Assembly: GCA_033763935.1 (NCBI GenBank)
Contig: JANRJO010000077.1
Span: 62,001-126,000 of the forward strand
DNA: 64,000 nucleotides
Reading direction: 5' to 3'
DNA from: DALYJJ01 sp033763935
Lineage (GTDB): Bacteria; Acidobacteriota; Terriglobia; Bryobacterales; Bryobacteraceae
Shown: positions 1 through 7,355 of the stretch, piece by piece
How the letters are laid out: every line of letters begins with the position of its first letter
Position numbering within the stretch: position 1 is the stretch's first letter
The notes under the pieces: model-generated
Seen by the model: the letters and a program-made list of their open reading frames with translations, nothing else
Told to the model about the DNA's origin: nothing
Databases searched by the model: none
Translations under genes and position numbers: made by a program

Positions 1-2
1 TC

Positions 3-563
3 ATCGGCGTGGACGGGCATGGGGACAGCGTGCCGGTGGACTACGCTTTCTCTGATGAAGTGATGCTGGCGGTGGGGATGAACGGCAAGACGCTCAACCG
101 GCAGCACGGATTTCCGGTGCGGCTACTGGTCCCGCGGTATTACGGGTTCAAGAACGTGAAGTGGATTGGGGAGATTGCGTTCGTGCGGGAGCCGTACTTC
201 GGGACGTGGCCAAAGATGGGCTACACGAAAGAGCCGGTGATCCACACGATGTCCTACATTGACCGGTACAGAGTGGAGCCGGAGCGGATTCGCGTGGGCG
301 GCGTGTCGTTCGCGGGGACGCGCGGCATACGGCAGGTGGAGGTGCGGACCGAGGGCGGGTTGTGGGTTCCGGCGACGTTGGAGGCTCCGCTTTCGCCGTA
401 TACGTGGACGCGGTGGGTGGCGGAAGTTCCCGGGGCGCAGGGCGGGGCCCGGGTGCTGGAGGCGCGCGCGATGGACGGTGCGGGCCGTTGGCAGGCGACC
501 GAGGAAGGCCAACTGTTTCCCGATGGCGTGAAGGGGCCGACGTTTCGGAAGATCGTTTCGTGA
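3..563 (+). CDS. Sulfite-oxidase-like molybdopterin oxidoreductase, C-terminal part (5' truncated by window)
   Basis: The open frame runs through the left edge of the window (codons before the GTG at 9 are open), so only the end of the protein is visible. The segment GFPVRLLVPRYYG and the following KWIGEIAF stretch are typical of the oxidoreductase molybdopterin-binding domain of the sulfite oxidase/YedY superfamily. The last ~95 residues (from about GVSFAGTRGIRQVEV) match the Ig-like Mo-co dimerisation domain. Family members oxidise or reduce small substrates at a Mo-pterin centre, usually in the periplasm; the substrate cannot be told from this part, and the catalytic Cys lies outside the window. 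The stop overlaps the start of the next gene (GTGA), which suggests translational coupling. Confidence 0.85.
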   Translation: MGVDGHGDSVPVDYAFSDEVMLAVGMNGKTLNRQHGFPVRLLVPRYYGFKNVKWIGEIAFVREPYFGTWPKMGYTKEPVIHTMSYIDRYRVEPERIRVGGVSFAGTRGIRQVEVRTEGGLWVPATLEAPLSPYTWTRWVAEVPGAQGGARVLEARAMDGAGRWQATEEGQLFPDGVKGPTFRKIVS

Positions 564-1597
564 GCCTGCTGGCAGCGGTGGTAGTGGCGCTAGGAAGCTG
601 GCTGATGGTGGGGAAGGCGCGGCGCGCGTATGCGGCGCTGCCCCAACTGCCGGACGATCCGCCGTTGGGAGCGAGTGTCAGTGTGATCATTCCGGCGCGG
701 AACGAAGAGCGGGTGATCGAGCGCGCGGTATCGAGCTTCCGAGGACTGGACGTGGTGGTGGTGAACGACTCGTCTTCGGACAAGACAGCGGAGAGGGCGG
801 AGGCGGCGGGAGCGCGCGTGGTGAAGGCTCCGCCGCTCCCCGAGGGGTGGCGAGGGAAGCCGCATGCGTGTTGGGTGGGGTCGCGGCAGAGTACCGCGGA
901 GTGGCTGTTGTTCGTCGATGCGGACACCTGGTATGAGAGAGGCTTCGCCGAGCGGCTGGCGAGTTACGGGGAGCGTGAGGGGCTGGATGCGGTGACGGCG
1001 TTTCTGCGGCAGGAGTGTGTGACGGCGGCGGAGCGGATGCTGGTGCCGTACGCCATGACGTTGTACTTCGCCGGCGTGAGCGCGCGGAACGTGAACGACC
1101 CGCGGCATCCGGAAGCGCTGGCGAACGGGCAGTGTTTTTTGATCCGGCGAGCGGCTTACGGGGCGGTGGGGGGGCATCGGGCGGTGGCGTCGTCGGTGAT
1201 TGAGGACGTGGAACTGGCGCGGGTGTTGAAGCGGGGCGGCAAGAAGCTGCGGGTGGTGCGTGCGGAGGAGTGGGGCGCGGTGCGGATGTACGATTCGCTG
1301 GGGGCGATCTGGCGCGGGTTCGAGAAGAACTCGTTCCGGTTCCTGCAGGTGAACCCGTGGACGGGCGTGCAGGTGATGGCGACGTCGATCCTGCTGACGT
1401 CGTGGCTGCCGGTGCTGGCGTGGCTGGCGGCGGACGGCGAATGGGCTCGGGCGGCGGCGTTTGCGGTGCTGCCCTGGCTGGTGTTGCGGTCTCCTTGGGG
1501 ACCGCTGCCGATCTATGTGTTCCAGCTCATTGCGCTATCGGGGATGATGAAGACGATTTTCGGAATTTCGACGATGTGGAAGGGCAGGCGCGTTTGA
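560..1597 (+). CDS. Membrane-associated family 2 glycosyltransferase (CrtQ/HpnB-like)
   Basis: The protein is about 345 residues. An N-terminal hydrophobic helix is followed by the GT2 start SVIIPARNEE, the DXD-type sequence FVDADTWYE, the acceptor-side motif GQCFLIRRAAY with IEDVEL, and C-terminal hydrophobic helices, giving a membrane-bound inverting GT2. I chose the GTG at 560 because it overlaps the previous stop by 4 bp and directly begins the hydrophobic anchor; the longer frame from 362 would add residues that shadow the upstream gene. It is followed, again with a 4-bp overlap, by a PlsC-type acyltransferase. That glycosyltransferase/acyltransferase order is seen in staphyloxanthin genes crtQ/crtO, so a glycosylated and acylated carotenoid or hopanoid-like lipid is a reasonable but unproven product. 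Confidence 0.8.
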   Translation: MSLLAAVVVALGSWLMVGKARRAYAALPQLPDDPPLGASVSVIIPARNEERVIERAVSSFRGLDVVVVNDSSSDKTAERAEAAGARVVKAPPLPEGWRGKPHACWVGSRQSTAEWLLFVDADTWYERGFAERLASYGEREGLDAVTAFLRQECVTAAERMLVPYAMTLYFAGVSARNVNDPRHPEALANGQCFLIRRAAYGAVGGHRAVASSVIEDVELARVLKRGGKKLRVVRAEEWGAVRMYDSLGAIWRGFEKNSFRFLQVNPWTGVQVMATSILLTSWLPVLAWLAADGEWARAAAFAVLPWLVLRSPWGPLPIYVFQLIALSGMMKTIFGISTMWKGRRV

Positions 1598-2298
1598 TTC
1601 AGTACCCGGTGCCGTGGGACCTGGTGTTCGGCTTAACGCCGTACATTGCCCGCGGGGAGCAGCGGAATGTCGACGACTTCAGCGCGGAGATCGTGCGGCG
1701 GATGGAGCCTGGGCCGGTGTATGAAGGGCTGGAGCGGTTGCCGGAGAATCCGCGGTTTTTGCTGGTGGCGAATCACTATCAGCGAAAGGGGCTGTGGATT
1801 CTGCATACGGGCGCGGCGCTGACGCAGGCGGTGCGGGAGCGGTACGGGCCGGGGGATCCGCCGGTACGGTGGGTGGTGACGGCGAACTGGCCGCCGGTGC
1901 GGGTGGGGCCGTGGCGCTTCCCTTCCCCGGGCGACTGGCTGCTGCCGAAGGTGGCGGGGGCGTTGGGGTGTTATCCGGTGTCGTTTGCCAAGCACAATCC
2001 GGGGTTCACGGCGCGGTCCTTGCGAAGGATTCTAAGGGAGGCGCCGAAATCGGGGCGGCCGATTGGACTGTTTCCGGAGGGGGTGGCGGGGGCGGCGGGG
2101 GTGTTGACGGAGCCACTGCCGGGGGTGGAGCGGTTGATCGCGCACCTGGCGAAGGCGGGGATGCCGGCGGTGCCGGTAGGGATCAGCGAGGCGGGGCGGT
2201 TCGTGATCCGGTTTGGAGAGGCGGTGGCGGCGGAGGAGCTGGTGCGGGCGGAGGACTCGGCGCGGTATTTGATGAAGAGAATATCGACTCTCCTCTGA
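1594..2298 (+). CDS. PlsC-like lysophospholipid/glycolipid acyltransferase
   Basis: About 234 residues. The PlsC fold is shown by ANHYQRKGLWI (motif I region) and GLFPEGVAGA (motif III, FPEG). In motif I the usual HX4D reads HYQRKG, so the catalytic aspartate position is Gly; a subset of family members with NHYxRxG exists, so activity may persist by another arrangement. The start is uncertain: the TTG at 1594 overlaps the upstream stop by 4 bp and has a purine-rich AAGGGCAGG ahead of it, while a GTG at 1576 is the alternative. It is probably co-translated with the GT2 and acylates a glycolipid or phospholipid precursor. No TM helix is obvious. Confidence 0.75.
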   Translation: MIQYPVPWDLVFGLTPYIARGEQRNVDDFSAEIVRRMEPGPVYEGLERLPENPRFLLVANHYQRKGLWILHTGAALTQAVRERYGPGDPPVRWVVTANWPPVRVGPWRFPSPGDWLLPKVAGALGCYPVSFAKHNPGFTARSLRRILREAPKSGRPIGLFPEGVAGAAGVLTEPLPGVERLIAHLAKAGMPAVPVGISEAGRFVIRFGEAVAAEELVRAEDSARYLMKRISTLL

Positions 2299-2340
2299 TC
2301 AAGGACGATGCGCGAATGCGCAATCAGGGCGGGAGTGACT

Positions 2341-3321
2341 ATGCGAAACATTCTGCTCATCGGCGCGCTCTTCGCCGCCGGCGCCCTTGCGAACCCGTTA
2401 AACCACCCGGTCAGCCCGATCATCGCGGTGACGGAACCGACGGGTAACCAGATCAAGATTTCCGGCGCGAACTTCGGCGACACGCCAGGCACGGTATACC
2501 TCGGCCTCGCTTCGCTGCAGATTCTGAACTGGAGCGACACCTATGTGACGGCGGCTCTGCCTGCCGGCCAGATTCCCGGCACCTACCTGCTGACAATGGT
2601 CCGGCCCCAAGGTAAGGGGAACGGGACTTCTCAATTCGGCGTGACGACGGTGGCGATCGGGGCGGCTGGAGCGCCGGGTCCGATGGGGCCGCAAGGTCCG
2701 GCGGGTCCGATGGGGCCTGCAGGACCGGTTGGCCAAGTGGGTCCCGCTGGTCCGGCCGGGGCGGACGGTGCTCCTGGCCCGCAAGGCCCGGCAGGCACGC
2801 AAGGCCCCGCGGGTCCGCAGGGGCCCGTTGGTCCGGCAGGCCCGGCTGGTCCACAAGGCCCTGCTGGTCCGGCTGGTCCGATCGGTCCCGCCGGCGCCGA
2901 CGGTGCTCCTGGCGCGGCAGGCCCGGCAGGCACGCAAGGCCCCGCGGGCCCGCAGGGGCCCGTTGGTCCGGCAGGCCCGGCTGGTCCACAAGGCCCTGCT
3001 GGTCCGGCTGGTCCGATGGGACCGGTGGGCCCGCAAGGCGTACCGGGTATCTCCAACCTTTATGTGGTCACGAGCGAATTCACGGGTGCTCCGCTGACGC
3101 TGCAGCCGGGAAGCTCGGCGCTCCGAACCGCGCATTGCGGAGTGGGCAAAGCTCTCGCGGGCGGCTACTCCGGTCTCAACGCGGGCTTCGAAGTCTACTT
3201 GAGCCGCCCGTTCGTGACCGCCAACGGGCCGCAGGGATGGGAGCTTGGCGTACGCAACGCAAACTCGTATGCGGCAAACTACAGCGCGACGATCTACGTG
3301 GTGTGCGCGAACGTGCAATAG
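2341..3321 (+). CDS. Secreted collagen-like repeat protein with TIG domain
   Basis: ATG at 2341 begins a 17-residue Sec signal (MRNILLIGALFAAGALA). Residues about 20-95 form an IPT/TIG-like beta domain (ISGANFGDTPGTVYLG). About 40 Gly-X-Y triplets, rich in GPA, GPQ and GPM, follow at residues ~105-225. A C-terminal ~90-residue domain contains two Cys (RTAHCGVG and YVVCANVQ) that could pair. The protein is likely exported and trimeric, on the cell surface or in the matrix; the C-terminal domain may act as a trimerisation or binding head. Bacterial collagen-like proteins form triple helices without hydroxyproline; no specific ligand can be inferred. The next gene is convergent only 20 bp away. 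Confidence 0.8.
   Translation: MRNILLIGALFAAGALANPLNHPVSPIIAVTEPTGNQIKISGANFGDTPGTVYLGLASLQILNWSDTYVTAALPAGQIPGTYLLTMVRPQGKGNGTSQFGVTTVAIGAAGAPGPMGPQGPAGPMGPAGPVGQVGPAGPAGADGAPGPQGPAGTQGPAGPQGPVGPAGPAGPQGPAGPAGPIGPAGADGAPGAAGPAGTQGPAGPQGPVGPAGPAGPQGPAGPAGPMGPVGPQGVPGISNLYVVTSEFTGAPLTLQPGSSALRTAHCGVGKALAGGYSGLNAGFEVYLSRPFVTANGPQGWELGVRNANSYAANYSATIYVVCANVQ
2764..3017 (+). repeat. 135-bp tandem duplication inside the collagen region
   Basis: The block 2764-2882 recurs at 2899-3017 with a period of exactly 135 bp (45 codons, 15 Gly-X-Y triplets). I count about four mismatches in 119 aligned bases. The near identity at nucleotide level points to a recent duplication or ongoing length variation rather than protein-level selection alone. 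Confidence 0.9.
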
Positions 3322-3341
3322 CGAGGGGTCCGTCCTGCCGG

Positions 3342-4187
3342 TTAGCGCGATTCGCCGGTGAGGCGGCAGACGTGGGCTTCGAGGATCTGGCGTTCCTGGG
3401 CGGCGTAGGCGCGGTTGCGGCGGGCCAGTTCCTCGAAGTCGACCTGGTGGGCGTCGAACTCGGGGCCGTCGACGCAGGCGAACTTCACGTGGGCGCCGAC
3501 GGTGACGCGGCAGCCGCCGCACATGCCGGTGCCGTCGATCATGACGGGGTTGAGGCTGGCGTAGGTTCTGACGCCCCACTCCTTCGTCAGCGCGGCGGAG
3601 AACCTCATCATCGGGATGGGGCCGATGACGTGTGCGGCGTCGGGCGGGGCGGGCTGGGTGGGAAGCCACGCTTTCATCAGCTGAACGACGTTGCCGTGGA
3701 AGCCGGCGCTGCCGTCGTCGGTAGCCCACTGAACTTCGTCGGCCGCCTGGCGGAGTTCATCGTCGAGGATGATGTGGGCGTGAGTGCGAGCTCCGCACAA
3801 AGCGGTGACATGATTGCCGGCGTTGCGAAAGGCTTTCGCGACGGGCAGCAGTTCCGCGACGCCGACGCCGCCGCCGATGCAGAGGACGCGGCCGAGTTTG
3901 TGGACGCTGGCCGGTTCGCCTAACGGGCCGACGACGCCGGCGAGGGCGTCACCGGCTTCGAGCGCGGCGGTGATCTTCGTGGTCTTGCCGATGGCCTGGA
4001 CGACGATGGTGATGGTGCCAGCGGCGGCATCACCGTCGACGAGCGTGAGCGGGATGCGCTCGCTGTCCTCAGTGGGGCGGAGGATGAGGAACTGGCCGGC
4101 CTTCCAGCGCTTCGCGATGCGAGGGGCTTCGAGGACGAGCATGGCGATCTCGGGCGTCAGCATGCGCTTGGCGACGATGCGGTTCAT
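3342..4187 (-). CDS. NfnA/SudB-type NADH-dependent ferredoxin:NADP+ oxidoreductase, FAD/[2Fe-2S] subunit
   Basis: 281 residues. The order is a ferredoxin-reductase-like FAD domain (RIPLTLVD, residues ~45), an NAD-binding domain (LCIGGGVGVAELLPVAKA, ~102-119), and a [2Fe-2S] site with C223, C226 and C238. Asp218 is in the DGTGMCGGC context, where the NfnA small subunit is known to use an Asp as fourth ligand. With the partner 4184-5611 (4-bp overlap, same operon) it forms the NfnAB/SudAB heterodimer, which moves electrons between NADH, ferredoxin and NADPH in the cytoplasm, in some organisms by flavin-based bifurcation. Sulfide dehydrogenase and dihydroorotate-dehydrogenase electron-transfer subunits are close relatives, so the exact reaction is inferred from the pairing. 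Confidence 0.85.
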   Translation of the reverse strand: MNRIVAKRMLTPEIAMLVLEAPRIAKRWKAGQFLILRPTEDSERIPLTLVDGDAAAGTITIVVQAIGKTTKITAALEAGDALAGVVGPLGEPASVHKLGRVLCIGGGVGVAELLPVAKAFRNAGNHVTALCGARTHAHIILDDELRQAADEVQWATDDGSAGFHGNVVQLMKAWLPTQPAPPDAAHVIGPIPMMRFSAALTKEWGVRTYASLNPVMIDGTGMCGGCRVTVGAHVKFACVDGPEFDAHQVDFEELARRNRAYAAQERQILEAHVCRLTGESR

Positions 4188-5611
4188 GCCGGCACCTCCA
4201 CGCTCTGGCGGCTGCCGAGGGCTTTGTCGATGGCCTCCGCGGCGGCGCGGCCGTCCTTCATTGCGAGGATGACGGTGGAGCCCCCGCGCACGACGTCGCC
4301 GCCCGCGAAGACCATGGGCAGGCTGGTCTGCCCGGAGGGGTCGATGACGATCTTGCCGCGGTTGGTGATGAGTTGAGGCGTCGATCTTTGCAGGGTCGGA
4401 TTGGGACTCTGGCCGATGGCGGCGACGACGGTATCTACGTCCATCCGATACTCGGAGCCTTCGAGGGGAACGGGCGAGGGGCGGCCGCTGGAGTCCGGTT
4501 CACCGAGGCGCATGCGGATGCATTCCATCTGGCGGACGTTGCCCTGGTCGTCACCGTAGAGAGCGACGGGGGCGGCGAGGAACTCGAAGCGGATGCCTTC
4601 CTCTTCGGCGTGTTCGATCTCTTCGAGGCGCGCGCGGAGTTCCGCGCGGCCGCGGCGGAAGAGGATGGTGGTTTCGCTGCCCATGCGCTTGGCCCAGCGG
4701 GCGGCGTCCATCGCAGAATTGCCGCCGCCGATGACGACGGTCCGCCGGCCGCAGCGAACGGGCGTATCGGCGGAGGGGAACTGGTAGGCCTGCATGAGGT
4801 TGATGCGGGTGAGGAACTCGTTGGCGGTGTAGACGCCGGTGAGGTTTTCGCCGGGGATGTTCATCATGTGCGGCAGGCCGGCGCCGGTGCCGACGAAGAT
4901 GGCCTCGTAGCCTTCTTCGAAGAGCTCTTCGACGGTGGCGGTGCGGCCGACGATGAAGTCGGTTTCGAAGGTCACGCCCATGCGCTGGAGGCGGGCGATC
5001 TCTTCGAACAGGATGTCGCGGGGGAGGCGGAAGGCGGGGATGCCGTAGGCGAGTACTCCGCCCAGGCGATGCAGGGCCTCGAAGACGGTGACACGGTAGT
5101 TCTTGCGGACGAGGTCGAAGGCGGCAATGAGGGAGGCGGGGCCGCTGCCAACGAGGGCGACCTTGGGGCCGGTGGGTTGGGGCCAGGTGTGCTCCATGCC
5201 GTTGCGGCGGGCGCGGTTGTGGTCGGCGGCGAAGCGTTCGAGGGAGCCGATGGCCACGGGCTCCAGCTTCTTGCCGAGGAGGCAGGCGTCCTCGCAGAAG
5301 AGCTCATGCTGGCAGACGCGGCCGCAGACGCCGGGGAACGGACTTTGTTCGCTGATCTTGTCGTAGGCGCCGGCGTAGTCGCCGAGAGCCATGCGATAGA
5401 CGAACTCCTTGATGTCGATGTGCAGGGGGCAGGCGTTGACGCACTTGGCGTCCTTGCAGTAGAGGCAGCGGAGGGCCTCGGCGCGGGCCTGGGGCTCAGT
5501 GAAGCCGAGGGCGACTTCCTGGGCGGTGGTGGCGCGCAGGCCGGGCGCGAGGACGGGAAGGACCTGACGCGGGGCTTTGGGCGTCCGCTTGATGACGGGC
5601 TGGTCGCTCAT
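4184..5611 (-). CDS. NfnB/GltD-like NADPH-dependent oxidoreductase, FAD/2x[4Fe-4S] subunit
   Basis: 475 residues. Eight N-terminal cysteines (C49, C52, C57, C61 and C96, C100, C106, C110) build the two [4Fe-4S] clusters of the GltD/NfnB N-terminal domain. An FAD GxGxxA site (VALVGSGPASL, ~152) and a second Rossmann NADPH site (VVIGGGNSAMDAARW) follow. Length and order match the glutamate-synthase small-subunit family. No large glutamate synthase gene is nearby, whereas the NfnA-like partner overlaps it, so the Nfn/Sud role is preferred. It is the first gene of a two-gene unit, divergent from the peroxiredoxin gene across 93 bp; a GGGGG-rich stretch lies ~15 bases ahead of the ATG. Confidence 0.88.
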   Translation of the reverse strand: MSDQPVIKRTPKAPRQVLPVLAPGLRATTAQEVALGFTEPQARAEALRCLYCKDAKCVNACPLHIDIKEFVYRMALGDYAGAYDKISEQSPFPGVCGRVCQHELFCEDACLLGKKLEPVAIGSLERFAADHNRARRNGMEHTWPQPTGPKVALVGSGPASLIAAFDLVRKNYRVTVFEALHRLGGVLAYGIPAFRLPRDILFEEIARLQRMGVTFETDFIVGRTATVEELFEEGYEAIFVGTGAGLPHMMNIPGENLTGVYTANEFLTRINLMQAYQFPSADTPVRCGRRTVVIGGGNSAMDAARWAKRMGSETTILFRRGRAELRARLEEIEHAEEEGIRFEFLAAPVALYGDDQGNVRQMECIRMRLGEPDSSGRPSPVPLEGSEYRMDVDTVVAAIGQSPNPTLQRSTPQLITNRGKIVIDPSGQTSLPMVFAGGDVVRGGSTVILAMKDGRAAAEAIDKALGSRQSVEVPA

Positions 5612-5704
5612 GGGTGCGCGAAATCCCCCTGCTGACGTGGCTGTCAGAGGGCGAGGAGCACTTCAGTGGCCAGAACTTCGGCTACGCAAGAGTAAACTAA
5701 AGAT

Positions 5705-6172
5705 ATGGCCGCGAAGGTGCTGTCGCCGGGCGATCGGGCCCCGGAGATCCGTCTGCCGGACCTGGATGGGCAGACGCGGGCGTTGAAGGAACTGGACGGG
5801 GGGAAGCCGTCGCTGGTGGTGTTGTTCAAGATTTCGTGTCCGACGTGCCAGTTCACGTTGCCGTACCTGGAGCGGATGAAGGGCGGCGGGGTTTCGGTGG
5901 TGGGGATTTCGCAGGACGACGCGGAGTCGACGCGTGAGTTCAACCAGGAGTTTGGGGTAACGTTTCCGACGCTGGTGGACGAGCCGCAGTACCGGGTGAG
6001 CGAGGGGTTCCGGATCACGCACGTGCCGTCGATGTTCCTGGTGGAGGGGGACGGGCGGATCAGCTGGTCCAGCGTGGGATGGTCTCGGCAAGCCATTGAG
6101 GAATTAGGGAAGAAGGCGGGAGTGGAAGTGGTCCGGCCGGGCGAGTTCGTGCCAGAATGGAAGTCTGGCTGA
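5705..6172 (+). CDS. Peroxiredoxin/TlpA-like thiol oxidoreductase (AhpC/TSA family)
   Basis: 155 residues without signal peptide. It has a thioredoxin fold with the redox motif SCPTC (C45, C48), the PxF/GISQDDAES segment and the cis-Pro region THVPSMFLV. The CPTC spacing (CxxC) is more like TlpA/bacterioferritin-comigratory relatives than 2-Cys Prx. It probably reduces peroxides or disulfides in the cytoplasm. The gene lies 54 bp upstream of nuoI on the same strand and opposite to nfnB; the grouping suggests redox homeostasis, but no functional link is proven. Confidence 0.8.
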   Translation: MAAKVLSPGDRAPEIRLPDLDGQTRALKELDGGKPSLVVLFKISCPTCQFTLPYLERMKGGGVSVVGISQDDAESTREFNQEFGVTFPTLVDEPQYRVSEGFRITHVPSMFLVEGDGRISWSSVGWSRQAIEELGKKAGVEVVRPGEFVPEWKSG

Positions 6173-6226
6173 GGGGCGAAGAACTGAGCTCCCGGGGGGA
6201 GCTTCGATCATCTGAACGAGAGAACT

Positions 6227-6730
6227 ATGGCGTCGAAAATCAACGAAATCCTGGGGTCTGCGGCGGCGATCGCGAAGGGCATGAGCATCACCTTCAAGGA
6301 GATGCTGAATCCGGCACTGACCGAGGACTACCCGGACGCGCCACCGAAGTTCCAGGAGCGGTATCGGGGGGTGCATGTCCTGCAGCGGGACGAGAACGGC
6401 ATGGAGAAGTGCGTGGCGTGCTTCCTGTGTGCGGCGGCGTGCCCGACGGACTGCATTTACATTGAGGCCGCGGAGAACACGGAGCAGGTGCGGATCAGCG
6501 GGGGGGAGCGGTACGCGGAAGTCTATAACATCGACTATTCGCGCTGCATCTTCTGCGGGTACTGCGTGGAAGCGTGCCCGACGGACGCGATTACGCACGG
6601 GCACGGGTTCGAGATAGCGAGCTACAACACGACGACGCTGATCTACCGCAAGGAGCAGATGCTGGCGCCGGTGCCGGCGGGGGCGAAGCCGCCGCTGATT
6701 CAGTTGGAGCCGGCCGGGGCGGGGCACTAG
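6227..6730 (+). CDS. nuoI: NuoI-like NADH-quinone oxidoreductase subunit I (2x[4Fe-4S] ferredoxin)
   Basis: 167 residues. It contains two CxxCxxCxxxCP motifs (C62/C65/C68/C72 and C107/C110/C113/C117) in the characteristic NuoI contexts CVACFLCAAACPTDC and CIFCGYCVEACPTD, preceded by the ITFKEML segment found in NuoI. In complex I this peripheral-arm subunit holds clusters N6a and N6b and passes electrons to N2. No other nuo gene is in the window, so it is a detached copy or belongs to a split locus. A strong inverted repeat just downstream probably ends the transcript. Confidence 0.88.
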   Translation: MASKINEILGSAAAIAKGMSITFKEMLNPALTEDYPDAPPKFQERYRGVHVLQRDENGMEKCVACFLCAAACPTDCIYIEAAENTEQVRISGGERYAEVYNIDYSRCIFCGYCVEACPTDAITHGHGFEIASYNTTTLIYRKEQMLAPVPAGAKPPLIQLEPAGAGH

Positions 6731-6743
6731 TTTCGTGATTGGG

Positions 6744-6792
6744 CGCGCGGCCGGCAGCGGGTGCTGAAGCCCTAGAGGCTGCCGGCCGCGCG
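6744..6792. terminator. GC-rich inverted repeat, bidirectional terminator-like
   Basis: The perfect 15-bp arms 6744-6758 and 6778-6792 (core GGCCGGCAGC / GCTGCCGGCC) are separated by a 19-base loop. It sits exactly between the convergent nuoI and Spy/CpxP-like genes, so it can stop transcripts from both sides. There is only a short T-run (GTTTC) on the right, so it may be Rho-aided. Confidence 0.65.
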
Positions 6793-6797
6793 GCGTT

Positions 6798-7256
6798 TCA
6801 GAAGCCGCCAAAGCGGCCAGCGAAGCGGGATTTCAGCTGGTCGTGCAGCTTGTCGGCCTTCGCCTTCTGATCCGGGGTCAGCAGGGCGTACGCCTGGCTC
6901 ATGCCCTGCGCGTGCACGGCAATGAGCTTACCGACGATGGCGCCTTGCGCCTCGGCGATGCGCTGCAGCTCGGCATCGGGCTTGCCTGCCTTCACGGCGG
7001 CGGACATCTCGTCGTGGCCCTTGCGCAGCTGTTCCACAAAGGGCTTGGCTTCGCCGCGCGAAGCCTGCATGATCTTCTCCATCTGTTCCTTCTGCACGGG
7101 GGTGAGATCGAGAAAGGTCGCCAGCATTTCCAGCCGTTGCCCACGGCCTTCCATGAAGGAACCGGGGCCCTTACCTCGCAGTCCCTGCGCCATGAGCGCG
7201 CCCGCGGCGAGCGTCACCACGACTGCCGCCGTTGTTATCGTTTTCTTGAAATTCAT
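6798..7256 (-). CDS. Spy/CpxP-like periplasmic protein (LTxxQ motifs)
   Basis: 152 residues starting at the ATG at 7256, which has a clear GGGAGGT Shine-Dalgarno; longer frames run into the divergent gene. A Sec signal (MNFKKTITTAAVVVTLAAGALMA) precedes a helical, Lys/Glu/Gln-rich domain with two LTxxQ-type motifs (DLTPVQKEQM and LLTPDQKAKA), the hallmark of the Spy/CpxP/CnrR-like fold. Known members are periplasmic ATP-independent chaperones (Spy) or inhibitors of the CpxA sensor (CpxP). Here it is divergent from cpxR-cpxA with a CpxR-box-like repeat between, the same arrangement as cpxP in enterobacteria, so it is likely both target and feedback regulator of the pair. Confidence 0.85.
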   Translation of the reverse strand: MNFKKTITTAAVVVTLAAGALMAQGLRGKGPGSFMEGRGQRLEMLATFLDLTPVQKEQMEKIMQASRGEAKPFVEQLRKGHDEMSAAVKAGKPDAELQRIAEAQGAIVGKLIAVHAQGMSQAYALLTPDQKAKADKLHDQLKSRFAGRFGGF

Positions 7257-7315
7257 CTGGGTTACCTCCCTGATCCGAGCATGAAGGGCGTGCGTAAGGC
7301 TGGTTTGTCTGTTTC

Positions 7316-7330
7316 GTAAAACCGTGTAAA
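7316..7330 (+). promoter_or_regulatory. CpxR-box-like direct repeat GTAAA-N5-GTAAA
   Basis: GTAAA (7316-7320), five bases ACCGT, GTAAA (7326-7330) match the published enterobacterial CpxR consensus GTAAA-N5-GTAAA exactly. The element lies in the 99-bp divergent region between the CpxP-like gene and cpxR, 26 bp before the cpxR start. A partial extra GTAA is at 7293. Binding by the downstream CpxR is inferred. Confidence 0.65.
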
Positions 7331-7355
7331 TGCCGGGCGTCGGGCCGGAGGCACT

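Noticed and set aside
2631..3056. Antisense frame that also reads as Gly-Pro-X collagen-like protein
   Set aside because: GGNCCN-rich codons are nearly palindromic, so both strands give Gly/Pro repeats. The antisense frame has no signal peptide, no capping domains and no ribosome-binding site.
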